The notes beneath the pieces were generated by a model. It worked only from the letters and a program-made list of their open reading frames with translations, made no database searches and had not been told where the DNA came from. Shown here one piece after another: positions 26,749 through 35,592 of a stretch of 64,000 nt of DNA; position 1 is the stretch's first letter; every line of letters starts with the position of its first letter. A program made the translations under genes and the position numbers. The stretch lies in assembly GCA_023382655.1 (NCBI GenBank), contig JAHDWK010000016.1:92531-156530 (forward strand). The letters run 5' to 3'. The DNA is from Anaerolineae bacterium. Lineage in GTDB: Bacteria > Chloroflexota > Anaerolineae > Promineifilales > Promineifilaceae.

Positions 26749-28989
26749 ATGAAAACCCCTATCGTCTTACTCTTCGTGTTTGTTTTATTACTTAGCGGGT
26801 TGGCCGGTGGGCTGCCCGCGCAGACGGCCACGTTGCCGGAAACTGAGCAGACGTTGGTCTACATCGTTACCGCGGGAATGAAAGACCACGCCCCGGCGCT
26901 GACCGGTGTCACCATTTATGCGTATGTGGTGGGACGGAGCGGCACGGCCGTTATTGCCGGAACCGACCCCGCCGGGCTGGCTGCGTTAGCGGCGTCTGGC
27001 CTCACCTATCAAACACTGGAACAAATACCGCCGGGCGCGGCCTATTACCTGGTTTATCCCCTGCCGGGCCGTGCTAACGCCGCCCCGAACCCGGAGGTGG
27101 TCGCGCTGCTGGCCGACGCCGATTGGCGGTTGGTGCGGGCCACGCCGGTCGGTGCGCGCGGGCTGTCGGCGCAGGGCATGGCGCTGCAAGCTATCTCGTT
27201 TGACCCCAAACCCTGGCTGCCAGATACATTTGTACCCTTCGCCCCCTTCGTCGTTGACCCCGATCCCACTATCCAGAGCATGATGGACCAGGTCAGCAGT
27301 GGCACCGTTTACCAGTACGATGGTGACCTCAGCGGCATGTGGCCGGTGATGATTGGCGGATCGTCATACACCATTGCTACCCGCCACACCTACAGCGGCA
27401 CACCCATCCAGAAAGCAACCCAATACGTAGGTGAGCATTTTACGGATTTGGGGCTGGCGGTGGAGTATCACCAGTGGAGCGGCAGCACCTACCCCAACGT
27501 CATCGCCACCATTCCCGGCCTCAGCAACCCGGATGAAATTTACATCGTCTCCGCTCATCTGGACGATATGCCCTCTGGCGCTACCGCGCCCGGCGCGGAC
27601 GACAACGCCAGTGGCGTTGTAGCGGCGCTGATCGCCGCCGATATTTTCAGCCAGCACCAGTGGGACTGCACCCTCCGTTTTGGCCTCTGGACAGGCGAAG
27701 AGCAGGGGCTTAACGGCAGCCATGCTTATGCCCAGCGTTCCTTTAACAATGGCGAGAACATCGCCGGGGTGCTGAATCTGGACATGATCGCCTGGAATAC
27801 ACCTGGCAGTGCGCGGGACATAGACATCCACGCCACCAGCACCATCCCGGCTACGCTGGCTCAGGCGCAGTTGTTTGTGGATGTGATTGACGCTTATGAC
27901 TTAAACCTCATCCCACAAATCAACCCCAACGGTACAGGCGCCAGTGACCATGCCTCCTTCTGGCAGTATGGTTATGCGGCCATCCTGGGCATTGAGGATT
28001 TTAGCGACTTTAACCCGTATTATCACACTACTAATGACCTGTTGAGCAACGTCGACCTGGATTATTTCACGGAGTTTGTGCGCGCCAGCGTGGGCACCTT
28101 TGCCCATCTGACGGGCTGCCTGGTTCCCGGCGGCGTGGGCTATCTGGATGGCGAAGTGACAGCACAGGGCAGCGGCGACCCAATTGCCGGGGTGACGGTG
28201 ACGATGGCAGCGGCGGGTGGGGGGATGTTCACGGCCGTGACCGACCCCACCGGCTACTACACGCGCACGCTGCTTGCCGATACCTACACCGTCACCGCCC
28301 AGGCGGAAGGTTACCTGCCCATCACCATCCCCGATGTCGTCATTATCACCGACACGGTGACGACGCAGGATTTTGCCCTACCTCTGGCCTGTGAACCGGT
28401 GGATATTGTAGATGTAGTCACGACGATCAACGCCTGTGTGGTGGATTTTGCGCCGACCTACACAGGCACGCCGCCCATCACCTGGGATTGGGCGTTCCCG
28501 GCGGGCGCGCCGCCCACCAGCCAGAGCCAAAATCCGCAGGGCATTGATTTTGCTATCAGCGGCACCTATGCCTATTCGGTGACGGCCTCCAGCTGTGGCG
28601 GCACGGCCGTAGACACATTCAGCAGCCAGGTAACGGTTTCGTGTGATGTGTGTACGCCATTGACGGCCGTTTCGCTCGACACCCTCACCATATCCCCCAT
28701 TTACGCCGGAGACAACGTGACCTTTACGGCTGCATTGACGCCAGAACTGAGTACGCTGCCTTACACCTACACGGTGTGGGTTGACGGCACGGCCGTGATC
28801 ACCAACCAGGTTGACACTGACATGCCCCTGCTGTTTGACTATACCTTTGCTGCAGCGAGCACATACACGGTAACGGTCAGCGTGTCGAATTGTGAGGCGG
28901 GCACGGCCGTGACTGATTCCCTGTCGGTGACGGTGCTGCCCGTCCAGCAATGGTGGTGGGTGTATCTGCCGGTGGTGGTACGGCCGTGA
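26749..28989 (+). CDS. Secreted M28-family metallopeptidase with repeat tail
   Basis: Exported zinc peptidase of 746 residues. A signal peptide is followed by a pro-region and an M28 catalytic domain with both metal-site clusters: VSAHLDDMPSG, GADDNASGVVAAL, TGEEQGLNGS, LNLDMIAW and GASDHASFW. Then come a carboxypeptidase-regulatory-like domain (YLDGEVTAQGSGDPIAGVTV) and PKD-like modules. The C terminus WWWVYLPVVVRP resembles the WLPIV tail of the secreted repeat protein at 57319 and may be a sorting or anchoring signal (inference). AAGGAT precedes the ATG. Confidence 0.93.
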   Translation: MKTPIVLLFVFVLLLSGLAGGLPAQTATLPETEQTLVYIVTAGMKDHAPALTGVTIYAYVVGRSGTAVIAGTDPAGLAALAASGLTYQTLEQIPPGAAYYLVYPLPGRANAAPNPEVVALLADADWRLVRATPVGARGLSAQGMALQAISFDPKPWLPDTFVPFAPFVVDPDPTIQSMMDQVSSGTVYQYDGDLSGMWPVMIGGSSYTIATRHTYSGTPIQKATQYVGEHFTDLGLAVEYHQWSGSTYPNVIATIPGLSNPDEIYIVSAHLDDMPSGATAPGADDNASGVVAALIAADIFSQHQWDCTLRFGLWTGEEQGLNGSHAYAQRSFNNGENIAGVLNLDMIAWNTPGSARDIDIHATSTIPATLAQAQLFVDVIDAYDLNLIPQINPNGTGASDHASFWQYGYAAILGIEDFSDFNPYYHTTNDLLSNVDLDYFTEFVRASVGTFAHLTGCLVPGGVGYLDGEVTAQGSGDPIAGVTVTMAAAGGGMFTAVTDPTGYYTRTLLADTYTVTAQAEGYLPITIPDVVIITDTVTTQDFALPLACEPVDIVDVVTTINACVVDFAPTYTGTPPITWDWAFPAGAPPTSQSQNPQGIDFAISGTYAYSVTASSCGGTAVDTFSSQVTVSCDVCTPLTAVSLDTLTISPIYAGDNVTFTAALTPELSTLPYTYTVWVDGTAVITNQVDTDMPLLFDYTFAAASTYTVTVSVSNCEAGTAVTDSLSVTVLPVQQWWWVYLPVVVRP

Positions 28990-28996
28990 GGGCAAT

Positions 28997-29650
28997 ATGA
29001 GCAACCACATCTATCAATCAAAAGCCATGCCGCCCACCTTGATTTCTGCTGAACGTTGGTTGCGGTGGGTTGGTTTAGGGGCTGTGCTGGGGACGTTGGC
29101 TGTTGTGTTGTGGGGGGTGTGGCGGGGGATGCGACGGCCGTTTGGCCGCAAAATAGGCAACGAACCTTCCGTACTGCGTACACCTGCCAGTTACCTTCTA
29201 ACCATCCTGGGTTATTTTGGCATGTGTTATCGGCTGTGGCGGCCATTGCCTTTAGCGTTCTCCCAACCAGCCCGCGCATTCTCTCTTTTTCTCGGTTCAC
29301 TGCTTTACTTTCCCGGTCTGGCGCTGGTGTTGTGGGGGCGGCTGACATTGGGGCAAATGTACAATGTGTCCAGCAGCATGGGAGCGCAGCTCTACACTGA
29401 CCAACGGCTGATCACGCATGGCCCATTTGCTTATGTGCGCCATCCCATGTATCTGGGACTCTGGTTTGTCGGCGTTGGTGGGCTTTTACTTTACCGTACC
29501 TGGACTTTTGTGTTTTTACTGCTCCAACTCCCGGCAATGTTCATGCGCGCCTGGCGCGAAGAGCAGGTATTGGCTGCCGAGTTTGGACAGCAGTGGCAAA
29601 CCTACTGCGAGCAAACACCCGCCTGGCTGCCGCGCTTATTCCGTTCGTAG
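28997..29650 (+). CDS. Isoprenylcysteine carboxyl methyltransferase (ICMT)-like membrane protein
   Basis: Integral membrane methyltransferase-fold protein of 217 residues. Several hydrophobic segments precede the ICMT/PEMT signature GPFAYVRHPMYLGLWFVGVG (residues 142-161) and the C-terminal REEQVLAAEFGQQWQTYCEQ, where the Glu-Glu pair is conserved in the family. It starts 7 bp after the M28 gene behind GAGGG, so it is probably co-transcribed. The methyl acceptor in bacteria is usually unknown; it may be a lipid or small molecule. Confidence 0.85.
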   Translation: MSNHIYQSKAMPPTLISAERWLRWVGLGAVLGTLAVVLWGVWRGMRRPFGRKIGNEPSVLRTPASYLLTILGYFGMCYRLWRPLPLAFSQPARAFSLFLGSLLYFPGLALVLWGRLTLGQMYNVSSSMGAQLYTDQRLITHGPFAYVRHPMYLGLWFVGVGGLLLYRTWTFVFLLLQLPAMFMRAWREEQVLAAEFGQQWQTYCEQTPAWLPRLFRS

Positions 29651-29696
29651 TAGGCACTTTAGTGCCGTCAGAAGGCGATGAATCGCCTAATACGAA
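29644..29696. repeat. Clover-shaped palindromic element (forward copy)
   Basis: Outer arms TTCGTA/TACGAA enclose two hairpins, AGGCACT-TT-AGTGCC and AGGCGAT-GA-ATCGCCT. A related sequence occurs in the opposite orientation at 57231-57274. It overlaps the stop codon of the preceding gene and looks like a REP-type mobile palindrome. Confidence 0.7.
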
Positions 29697-29722
29697 CGAG
29701 TATTTACGAAGGAGATCGTGTG

Positions 29723-30376
29723 ATGTTAGCGAAAAACAGATTTACCATCACTGGTTCAGGTCTTGTGTTAGCTGTGCTGGCGATAGTGGGCGTGGGCTTA
29801 TGGGCGCGCCGCCGCCATCCGCATTTGCCCTGTCCATCCAGTCTGAGTTTTCTGCTGGAAAACCCGTTTATGAACCGGGTGGCCGGGGCACAACTGCTGC
29901 TGGACAGGGCCGGCGTCACACCGGGAATGCATGTGTTGGATGTAGGTTGTGGGCCAGGACGGGTCACGCTTCCTGCCGCCCAACGGGTTGGTTCTGATGG
30001 TGTGGTGGTAGCGCTGGATATTCAACCGGCCATGCTGCGACGCGTGCAAGAAAAAGTGGTCGCCCAAAAGGTAAACAATGTGCGTCTGCTCCAGGCAGGC
30101 GCGGGTGAAGGCAAAACCGAGGTGGCGGCCTTTGATCGTGCCTTTCTGGTGACTGTGTTGGGTGAGATTCCAGACAAACCGGCCGCACTGCGCGAGATTT
30201 ACCGGGCGCTCAAACCGGGCGGTATCCTGTCCATCACCGAAGTTTTTCCCGACCCGGACATGATGCGGCCGGCTGTCATTCGCCAATTGGCCCAAGAAAC
30301 TGAATTTTCAGTCGCTGAGCAGATAGGCAGTTTCCCGGCGTTTACGATAAATCTGGTGAAACTGGCCGAGACATGA
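29723..30376 (+). CDS. SAM-dependent class I methyltransferase, membrane-anchored
   Basis: 217 residues from the ATG at 29723, which has AAGGAGATCG upstream (an in-frame start at 29678 does not). One N-terminal transmembrane helix is followed by a Rossmann methyltransferase: motif I VLDVGCGPGRVTLPAA, motif II VVALDIQPAML, and the post-motif KPGGILSITEVFPDP. It resembles UbiE/arsenite-type methyltransferases, but the substrate cannot be assigned. It lies in a loose group with the ICMT-like gene. Confidence 0.87.
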   Translation: MLAKNRFTITGSGLVLAVLAIVGVGLWARRRHPHLPCPSSLSFLLENPFMNRVAGAQLLLDRAGVTPGMHVLDVGCGPGRVTLPAAQRVGSDGVVVALDIQPAMLRRVQEKVVAQKVNNVRLLQAGAGEGKTEVAAFDRAFLVTVLGEIPDKPAALREIYRALKPGGILSITEVFPDPDMMRPAVIRQLAQETEFSVAEQIGSFPAFTINLVKLAET

Positions 30377-30469
30377 ACAAAACTGCCCATACCATTGGCT
30401 GAGGCCGGTGAAAGTTGTATGATAGGCGCAGGTATCAGTTCTCGTGGTGTAGTGTAAGAGGGCGGCTTC

Positions 30470-32440
30470 ATGTCCACACAAACCTTTGGACGCTATGAAA
30501 TCAAACGGGAAATCGGGCGGGGTGGCATGGCCACAGTTTACCTGGCCTATGACCCGCGCTTCCGGCGCGAGGTGGCGCTCAAGGCGATGCCGCACCAGTT
30601 TACTCATGACCCTATGTTCCGCACCCGCTTTGAACGCGAAGCGCAAACCATTGCCGCATTGGAACACCCGGCCATTGTGCCCGTGCATGATTTTGGCGAG
30701 GAAAACGGCCAGCCATTTATCGTCATGCGTTACATGTCCGGCGGCTCGCTGTCGGATCGGCTGAAGCAGGGGCGGCTGTCGTTGGTGGCGGCGGAGGCGG
30801 TGCTGACCCGCATCGCGTCAGCCTTAGACCGGGCGCACGGTATCGGTGTGGTGCATCGGGATTTGAAGCCGGGCAACATCCTCTTTGACCAATATGGTGA
30901 CGCTTATCTGGCGGACTTTGGCATTGCCAAAATTGCCGAAGCCACAGCCGCGCTGACGGGCAGCGGGCTGGTGGGCACACCGTCTTACATGAGTCCCGAA
31001 CAGGTGAAAGGGGAGGAGGTAGACGGCCGTTCCGACATCTACTCCCTGGGCATCATCCTCTACGAAATGTTGTCCGGGGCACAGCCATACCAGGCCACTA
31101 CCCCCTGGGGCATCCTGTCCAAACACGTCAACGCGCCCATCCCCCACATCCTGGAGCAAACGGCCGACCTGCCACCACAACTGGATACGATTGTGACACG
31201 GGCGCTGGCCAAAGAGGCCACCGACCGCTTTCAGACGGCAAGTGAACTGGCGTCGGCCGTGACGCTGATGATGCAGCAACGGCCGTATAGCAGTACACCC
31301 ACCATCGTTTCTGCCGCGCCTGAACCAGAAACGCCCCTACCACCCCCGCCGGAAACCATCCCGACGGCTCCTGCCGAACCCACGCCAGTGACCGTGCCCG
31401 CGCCGGTGGTCGCCGAACCTGAGGCCACGGTGACGGAAGTTGCGCCACCCACCCGGCGAGTGGAACCGCTGCCGGACGAAATTAAACCGCCACCTTCTCC
31501 ACCTAAAGCTGCGTCGCCACCTGTAGAAACGGCCGTCGCCCCCTCCCGCCCAGGTAAACTGGCGGCCATACCCGTTTGGGGTTGGCTGGCGGGCGGTGCG
31601 GTGTTGTTGGTGCTGCTGGTATTCCTGGGGCGGGCCTTGCGCCCGGAGGCGGTGCCTGCGGGCACGCCAACGGCCACTTCGGCTGCGCTCAGTGCAAACG
31701 TGTCCACCCAATCCCCTGCCCCTGAACCGATGATTGCCGGCGAACCCCTGTCTGACTTCATCCAGGTCAAATGGGATGAGGGGTTTCGCATCACCGACCT
31801 GGCCTATGGGGATGACGCCTGGGCCACTATTATGTCCCAAAACAGTCCTTACGGCCGTCAGACCTGGAAAACGTCGGCCCTATTCCCTGGCGACACTATT
31901 CAGGAAAAATGGGATGAGGGCTTCCGTGTGACGAACCTGACATACGGGAGTGGTCTGTGGCTGATGGCCTTGTCACAACAGAGTCCTTACGGCCGTCAGA
32001 CCTATAAGACAGCACGCGGTTTCCCTGGCGACTACATCCAACAAAAGTGGGATGAAGGATTCCGTGTCACCAGCCTGACGTATGGGAACGGCGCGTGGGC
32101 GGTGGTGCTGTCGGCAGATGCTCCCTACGGCCGTCAAACCTGGAAAACATCCGCCGCTTTCCCCGGTGACTATATCCAGGAAAAGTGGGATGAAGGATTC
32201 CGTGTCACCAGCCTGGCGTATGGAGATGGCGCCTGGGCGGTGGTGTTGTCGCAAGATAGTCGCTACGGCCGTCAGACCTGGAAAACATCGGCCGCTTTCC
32301 CCGGTGATTACATGCAACAAAAATGGAATGAAGGTTTCCGCGTTACCAGTCTGGCGTTTGGCGGTGGGGTGTGGGCGGTGATGATGGCCCAGGAGAGTCC
32401 TTACGGCCGTCAGATTTACCGGATGACGCCTGATTTTTAG
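30470..32440 (+). CDS. Transmembrane Ser/Thr protein kinase with five C-terminal repeats
   Basis: Receptor-like kinase of 656 residues. The kinase domain has the glycine loop GRGGMATVYLAY, Lys38, HRDLKPGN (129-136), DFG (149-151) and GTPSYMSPEQ. A long Pro/Glu-rich linker and a transmembrane helix near 370-392 follow. The outside part has five 47-residue repeats, each with KWDEGFR(V/I)T, YG(N/D)GAWAVV and SPYGRQTWKT-like segments, spaced 141 bp in the DNA. The repeats recall the DUF7477-type repeats of other kinases (uncertain). An extracellular sensor role is likely. AAGAGGGCGG precedes the start. Confidence 0.93.
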   Translation: MSTQTFGRYEIKREIGRGGMATVYLAYDPRFRREVALKAMPHQFTHDPMFRTRFEREAQTIAALEHPAIVPVHDFGEENGQPFIVMRYMSGGSLSDRLKQGRLSLVAAEAVLTRIASALDRAHGIGVVHRDLKPGNILFDQYGDAYLADFGIAKIAEATAALTGSGLVGTPSYMSPEQVKGEEVDGRSDIYSLGIILYEMLSGAQPYQATTPWGILSKHVNAPIPHILEQTADLPPQLDTIVTRALAKEATDRFQTASELASAVTLMMQQRPYSSTPTIVSAAPEPETPLPPPPETIPTAPAEPTPVTVPAPVVAEPEATVTEVAPPTRRVEPLPDEIKPPPSPPKAASPPVETAVAPSRPGKLAAIPVWGWLAGGAVLLVLLVFLGRALRPEAVPAGTPTATSAALSANVSTQSPAPEPMIAGEPLSDFIQVKWDEGFRITDLAYGDDAWATIMSQNSPYGRQTWKTSALFPGDTIQEKWDEGFRVTNLTYGSGLWLMALSQQSPYGRQTYKTARGFPGDYIQQKWDEGFRVTSLTYGNGAWAVVLSADAPYGRQTWKTSAAFPGDYIQEKWDEGFRVTSLAYGDGAWAVVLSQDSRYGRQTWKTSAAFPGDYMQQKWNEGFRVTSLAFGGGVWAVMMAQESPYGRQIYRMTPDF

Positions 32441-32448
32441 AAAATGAA

Positions 32449-32482
32449 AACGGCCGTAACCTGAAACAAGGTTACGGCCGTT
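32449..32482 (-). terminator. Convergent-end hairpin containing two ACGGCCGT copies
   Basis: Fourteen-bp arms AACGGCCGTAACCT and complement with a 6-nt loop lie between the converging kinase and cupredoxin genes. On the minus strand the hairpin is followed by TTTTCATTTT, so it fits a terminator for the cupredoxin transcript. Confidence 0.75.
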
Positions 32483-32512
32483 CATGGGCAGAGCAGTTCT
32501 TGTTGGTTGGAA

Positions 32513-33037
32513 TTAAGGCGCGGTTACCACCAACGTGCCTGCCATGCCCGCCTCTTTATGCCCTGCCACCGTGCAGTAAAACTCATACTCGCCCGGCGTT
32601 GAAGGCGTAAATTCAATTGTCTGGCTGCCACCCGTCGGCGCGAACACATGAACGTCGGGGTCTAAATCCATGTGGCCCATATCATGGTCCCCCATATCAT
32701 GGGACCCCGTCTCGTCGTGCCCGCCTGTCTCATTGTGCCCGCCCATCTCATCGTGGCCGTCTGATCCATGCTCTCCCATTTCCTCTACCATCACTTCCCC
32801 GGTATGCGGTATTTCAATGATGCTAAAATCATGCTCCAACGCCCCATTGTTATGCAGGGTCAGCTTAACCGGTCGCCCGGCCACTACCTCGAGGCGATTG
32901 TTGTCATAGGCAATATCCGTTGCCTTCAGTGTCACGGCCGTGCGCGGCGCAACAGCGGACGGCGGCTCGGCCGCACCACCACAGGCGGCCAATGTCATGA
33001 CCAGCCCAATCAACAAAATAACAGCCAATTTTTTCAC
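32513..33037 (-). CDS. Cupredoxin (plastocyanin-like) lipoprotein with His/Met-rich loop
   Basis: Exported blue-copper-type protein of 174 residues. The signal ends in LIGLVMTLAAC. Type 1 copper ligands are apparent as His in GALEHDF and Cys-His-Met in EFYCTVAGHKEAGM. Between them an insertion of about 45 residues is rich in His, Met, Asp and Gly (EMGGHNETGGHDETGSHDMG), a likely extra metal-binding loop. The GTG at 33037 is chosen because AAGGAG lies ten bases upstream; the ATG at 33070 lacks a site. It follows DUF1573 and PCYCGC genes on the same strand, supporting a copper-handling or redox role outside the membrane. Confidence 0.88.
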   Translation of the reverse strand: MKKLAVILLIGLVMTLAACGGAAEPPSAVAPRTAVTLKATDIAYDNNRLEVVAGRPVKLTLHNNGALEHDFSIIEIPHTGEVMVEEMGEHGSDGHDEMGGHNETGGHDETGSHDMGDHDMGHMDLDPDVHVFAPTGGSQTIEFTPSTPGEYEFYCTVAGHKEAGMAGTLVVTAP

Positions 33038-33154
33038 AGTTATAGGTCTCCTTAGAATGGGAAATTTCAAATTTCAAAAGCTGCCGCCACATTCTAAACA
33101 ACTTCGCTCATCATGTGCTGCGCTGTTTAGCGGGGCCACCATACGCCAAATGGC

Positions 33155-33565
33155 CTATGGCGCGGCCGGCGGCAGGATGTTGGCGGCCAGGTCCACCACC
33201 ATTTCCGGCTGCTGCGGGTCATTGCTGGTGATGAACACCTGGCGCAGCAGCGGCCCGCTCAGCCCCGGCCCGTGCGCGCCAGAATCAAAGGTAAGGGATA
33301 ATACGCCGCTGCCGCCCGCCGGGATCGTCGTCGGCGTGATGCTTGCCTGGGTGCAGCCGCAGGATGTGGTGATGTTTTCAATCACCAGATCGGCCGCGCC
33401 GTTATTTTGCACCTGCACCTGACGGGTAATCACTTCCCCATTCACCACATCCCCCAACTGCAAGCTATTTTCGGCAAGGGTCATTTGCGGACGGCCGTTG
33501 CAGGCAACCAATACAAAAGGCAGTACGGCCGTTACCATCAACAAAATCAGCCCGCGTTTCATCAT
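33155..33565 (-). CDS. DUF1573 lipoprotein
   Basis: Exported 136-residue lipoprotein (signal ending in VLVAC) with a DUF1573 Ig-like domain: GEVITRQVQVQNNGAADLVI and the diagnostic TSCGCTQASI followed by LRQVFITSNDPQQPE. The family often accompanies copper and cytochrome genes, but no biochemical role is established. Its start overlaps the stop of the PCYCGC gene (ATGA), implying coupling. A GCCAAATGGCC repeat overlaps its stop codon. Confidence 0.87.
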   Translation of the reverse strand: MMKRGLILLMVTAVLPFVLVACNGRPQMTLAENSLQLGDVVNGEVITRQVQVQNNGAADLVIENITTSCGCTQASITPTTIPAGGSGVLSLTFDSGAHGPGLSGPLLRQVFITSNDPQQPEMVVDLAANILPPAAP

Positions 33566-34053
33566 GATTCTCCCTGTGCCGGTTTGAGCGTGGGCGGGCC
33601 AAACCGAGCATAGCCCGCCTCAATCTGGGTGTAGATGTCGGCCGTACTCTTGCCTTCATCCATCAGGCGCATCGTGTCATGGGTAATATCCAGGCAAATG
33701 GAGCAGTACTGGGCATGGGGATCAAACTGGATGATACCTGTTTCGTCCACACCGGCCACGTAACAATCGTAGCTGGAGGTGTGCCCCATCCCCGCGCAGC
33801 CACAGTAACAGGGGATCTCGTCGGCGATTTCACGGTTGGCCACAGCAAACTGGTAAGCCTCTTGCAAGCGGCGGCCCGATTGCTGCACCTCTTTGGGCAT
33901 TTCTGAGAGCGGGGCCATGGGGTGTTGGTGTATGGCGGACCCGAAGCGGCTTCGGGCCGTGGCTCCGCTGCCACATCCCACCAAAACCAGTGCCGCCAGA
34001 AAAATAGAAGCCAATACCATCATAGATACTATTTTCATCTTCAAATACCTCAT
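33562..34053 (-). CDS. PCYCGC-motif lipoprotein
   Basis: Exported 163-residue lipoprotein (signal ending in ALVLVGC) with the name-giving PCYCGCAGMGHTSSYDCYV motif, then CSICLDIT, giving a cluster of Cys and His suitable for metal or disulfide chemistry. The family is unstudied. The start ATG at 34053 overlaps the stop of the upstream DUF1573 gene (ATGA); the ATG at 34038 with GAGG upstream is an alternative. Middle gene of a four-gene exported redox/metal set. Confidence 0.85.
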   Translation of the reverse strand: MRYLKMKIVSMMVLASIFLAALVLVGCGSGATARSRFGSAIHQHPMAPLSEMPKEVQQSGRRLQEAYQFAVANREIADEIPCYCGCAGMGHTSSYDCYVAGVDETGIIQFDPHAQYCSICLDITHDTMRLMDEGKSTADIYTQIEAGYARFGPPTLKPAQGES

Positions 34054-34622
34054 CGTGTGCGTACAGTTGCCTGAACCCATATCTCCGCCTGAGACTGATT
34101 CGGGTCATTGTTCTCAATGATCAAACCCCGGCGCACTGTTTGCCCGGCCGCATCGTGGAAACCGGCGTCAAAAACCAGCCTGACAGTAGCCACTTTGCCC
34201 GGCGGAATAACACTCGCCGAAATTTCGGCTATGGTGCAGCCGCAGGTGGTATAGGCCCGGCTGATCGTCAGCGGCGCGTCGCCCGTATTACGAATGATAA
34301 ACTCTCGCTCTACCACATCCTGCGGCCCAATCGCGCCAAAACTATAAAACCTCTCCGACAGTTGAATGGCCGGCTGTGGTTGGCTTCGGGGCAAAAAGGG
34401 AATGGGGACACCTTCGCCCATATCATGTTCTGCCAGGATGGGCAGTTCGTGGGCCACATCGGCCGGATTGTATGCGGCCGATGCGGTGGGCGTGGTGGAG
34501 ATATACGCTACCACCCCGGCTAACACCAGCAGCACCCCACCCAATAATACGGCTAATGGCACCCACTCTTGTTTGCGGCGTTTCTGCTGCGCCATCCATC
34601 CATTACGCATTTTTACTTTCAT
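34050..34622 (-). CDS. Membrane-anchored DUF1573 protein
   Basis: 190-residue protein with an N-terminal transmembrane helix (near WVPLAVLLGGVLLVLAGVVA) and an outside DUF1573 domain: SFGAIGPQDVVEREFIIRN, TTCGCTIAEISASV and GLIIENNDPNQSQ. The start at 34622 has GAGGAG upstream; the longer frame to 34691 has no site. First gene of the minus-strand operon that continues with the PCYCGC protein, the DUF1573 lipoprotein and the cupredoxin. It is divergent from the DUF2085 gene, with two GCCAAATGGCC elements between. Confidence 0.87.
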   Translation of the reverse strand: MKVKMRNGWMAQQKRRKQEWVPLAVLLGGVLLVLAGVVAYISTTPTASAAYNPADVAHELPILAEHDMGEGVPIPFLPRSQPQPAIQLSERFYSFGAIGPQDVVEREFIIRNTGDAPLTISRAYTTCGCTIAEISASVIPPGKVATVRLVFDAGFHDAAGQTVRRGLIIENNDPNQSQAEIWVQATVRTR

Positions 34623-34720
34623 CACAAACTCCTCTTTCAATAGCGGCTGGTACCAACCACCAGCCACTGTTTTTATCATCTGATGCCGCAAGCATAGTCA
34701 CTGACAGCCTGAGTCACGAG

Positions 34721-34784
34721 CGCCAAATGGCCTGTCACCTCCAAAAATATGACAGACCCCATTTTGTCATAAGCCAAATGGCCT
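34721..34784. repeat. Two GCCAAATGGCC elements in a divergent promoter region
   Basis: Direct copies of GCCAAATGGCCT at 34722-34733 and 34773-34784, with a TGACA...TTGTCA pair between. Further copies overlap the stop at 33155 and lie at 38047-38057. Operator or REP-like element cannot be decided from sequence alone. Confidence 0.55.
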
Positions 34785-34815
34785 ACGGACTGCCGGGCAT
34801 TTGGCGCTGGTGAGG

Positions 34816-35592
34816 ATGACCGGACTGCGGATAATGGTGGTTATGAGTCCATCCCCGGCTTCTGCACACGGCCGTACCCCGGCCCACATCCTCAACCAGG
34901 CCATAACCTGGTCCTGTCGGCGCTGGCTGCCAATTTTCACCGTGTTGTTAGCCTTTTACATTGGCCTGCCCTGGCTGGCGCCCGTTTTCATGGCGCTGGG
35001 TTGGACGGGGCCGGCCGAAACCATTTACCGCATTTACAGCACCCAATGTCACCAGTTACCACAGCGTTCCTTTTTCCTCTTTGGCGATAGCCCCATGCTC
35101 TCTCTCCGCGCCGTCCAAACCCTGTGGATCAACAGCGAGAACCCGCTCGTCCTGCGCCAGTTCATTGGCAATGCCGACGTGGGCTGGAAAGTGGCCTGGT
35201 CAGACCGTATGGTGTACATGTACACCAGCCTGCTGCTACTTGGCCTGGTTTACTGGCCCCTGCGCCGTCACCTGAAGCCGCTGCCCTGGTGGGGGCTGCT
35301 CTTGTTTCTGCTGCCGATGGCGGCCGATGGCCTCACCCATGCCTTCAGCGATATGGTGGGCGGCTTGGGCGCCGGTTTTCGTTTTAGCAACAGTTGGTTG
35401 ATTCCCTTGACCGGCGGCGTTTTTCCCGATACCTTCTACACAGGTGATGGTTTTGGCTCCTTCAATTCCTGGATGCGCCTCATCACCGGCGTCCTGTTTG
35501 GCCTGGGCGTTGTCTGGTTTGTTTATCCACGCCTGGATATTGCCTTTAACGATGCAGTAAAGGGAGACCGGAGATTAGAGAGTGGAGATTGA
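34816..35592 (+). CDS. DUF2085 membrane protein
   Basis: Polytopic membrane protein of about 258 residues matching DUF2085: YSTQCHQLPQRSFFLFGDSP near the first third, PMAADGLTHAFSDMVGGLG in the middle and a C-terminal helix (ITGVLFGLGVVWFVYP). Function unknown. Start choice is uncertain: ATGs at 34816, 34834 and 34843 are possible, with GGTGG ahead of the last. The final residues (KGDRRLESGD) are encoded by a GGAGATT-family palindrome, so the natural C terminus has been altered by the repeat. Confidence 0.83.
   Translation: MTGLRIMVVMSPSPASAHGRTPAHILNQAITWSCRRWLPIFTVLLAFYIGLPWLAPVFMALGWTGPAETIYRIYSTQCHQLPQRSFFLFGDSPMLSLRAVQTLWINSENPLVLRQFIGNADVGWKVAWSDRMVYMYTSLLLLGLVYWPLRRHLKPLPWWGLLLFLLPMAADGLTHAFSDMVGGLGAGFRFSNSWLIPLTGGVFPDTFYTGDGFGSFNSWMRLITGVLFGLGVVWFVYPRLDIAFNDAVKGDRRLESGD

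Noticed and set aside
26749..28989. A pathogenicity-type role for the M28 peptidase, hemolysin III-family and DUF333 genes
   Set aside because: The names are annotation habits of widespread families; nothing in the sequence indicates toxin activity.
31767..32440. Regular 141-bp repeats that could suggest a CRISPR-like array
   Set aside because: Units are in-frame coding repeats of the kinase without unique spacers of constant length.
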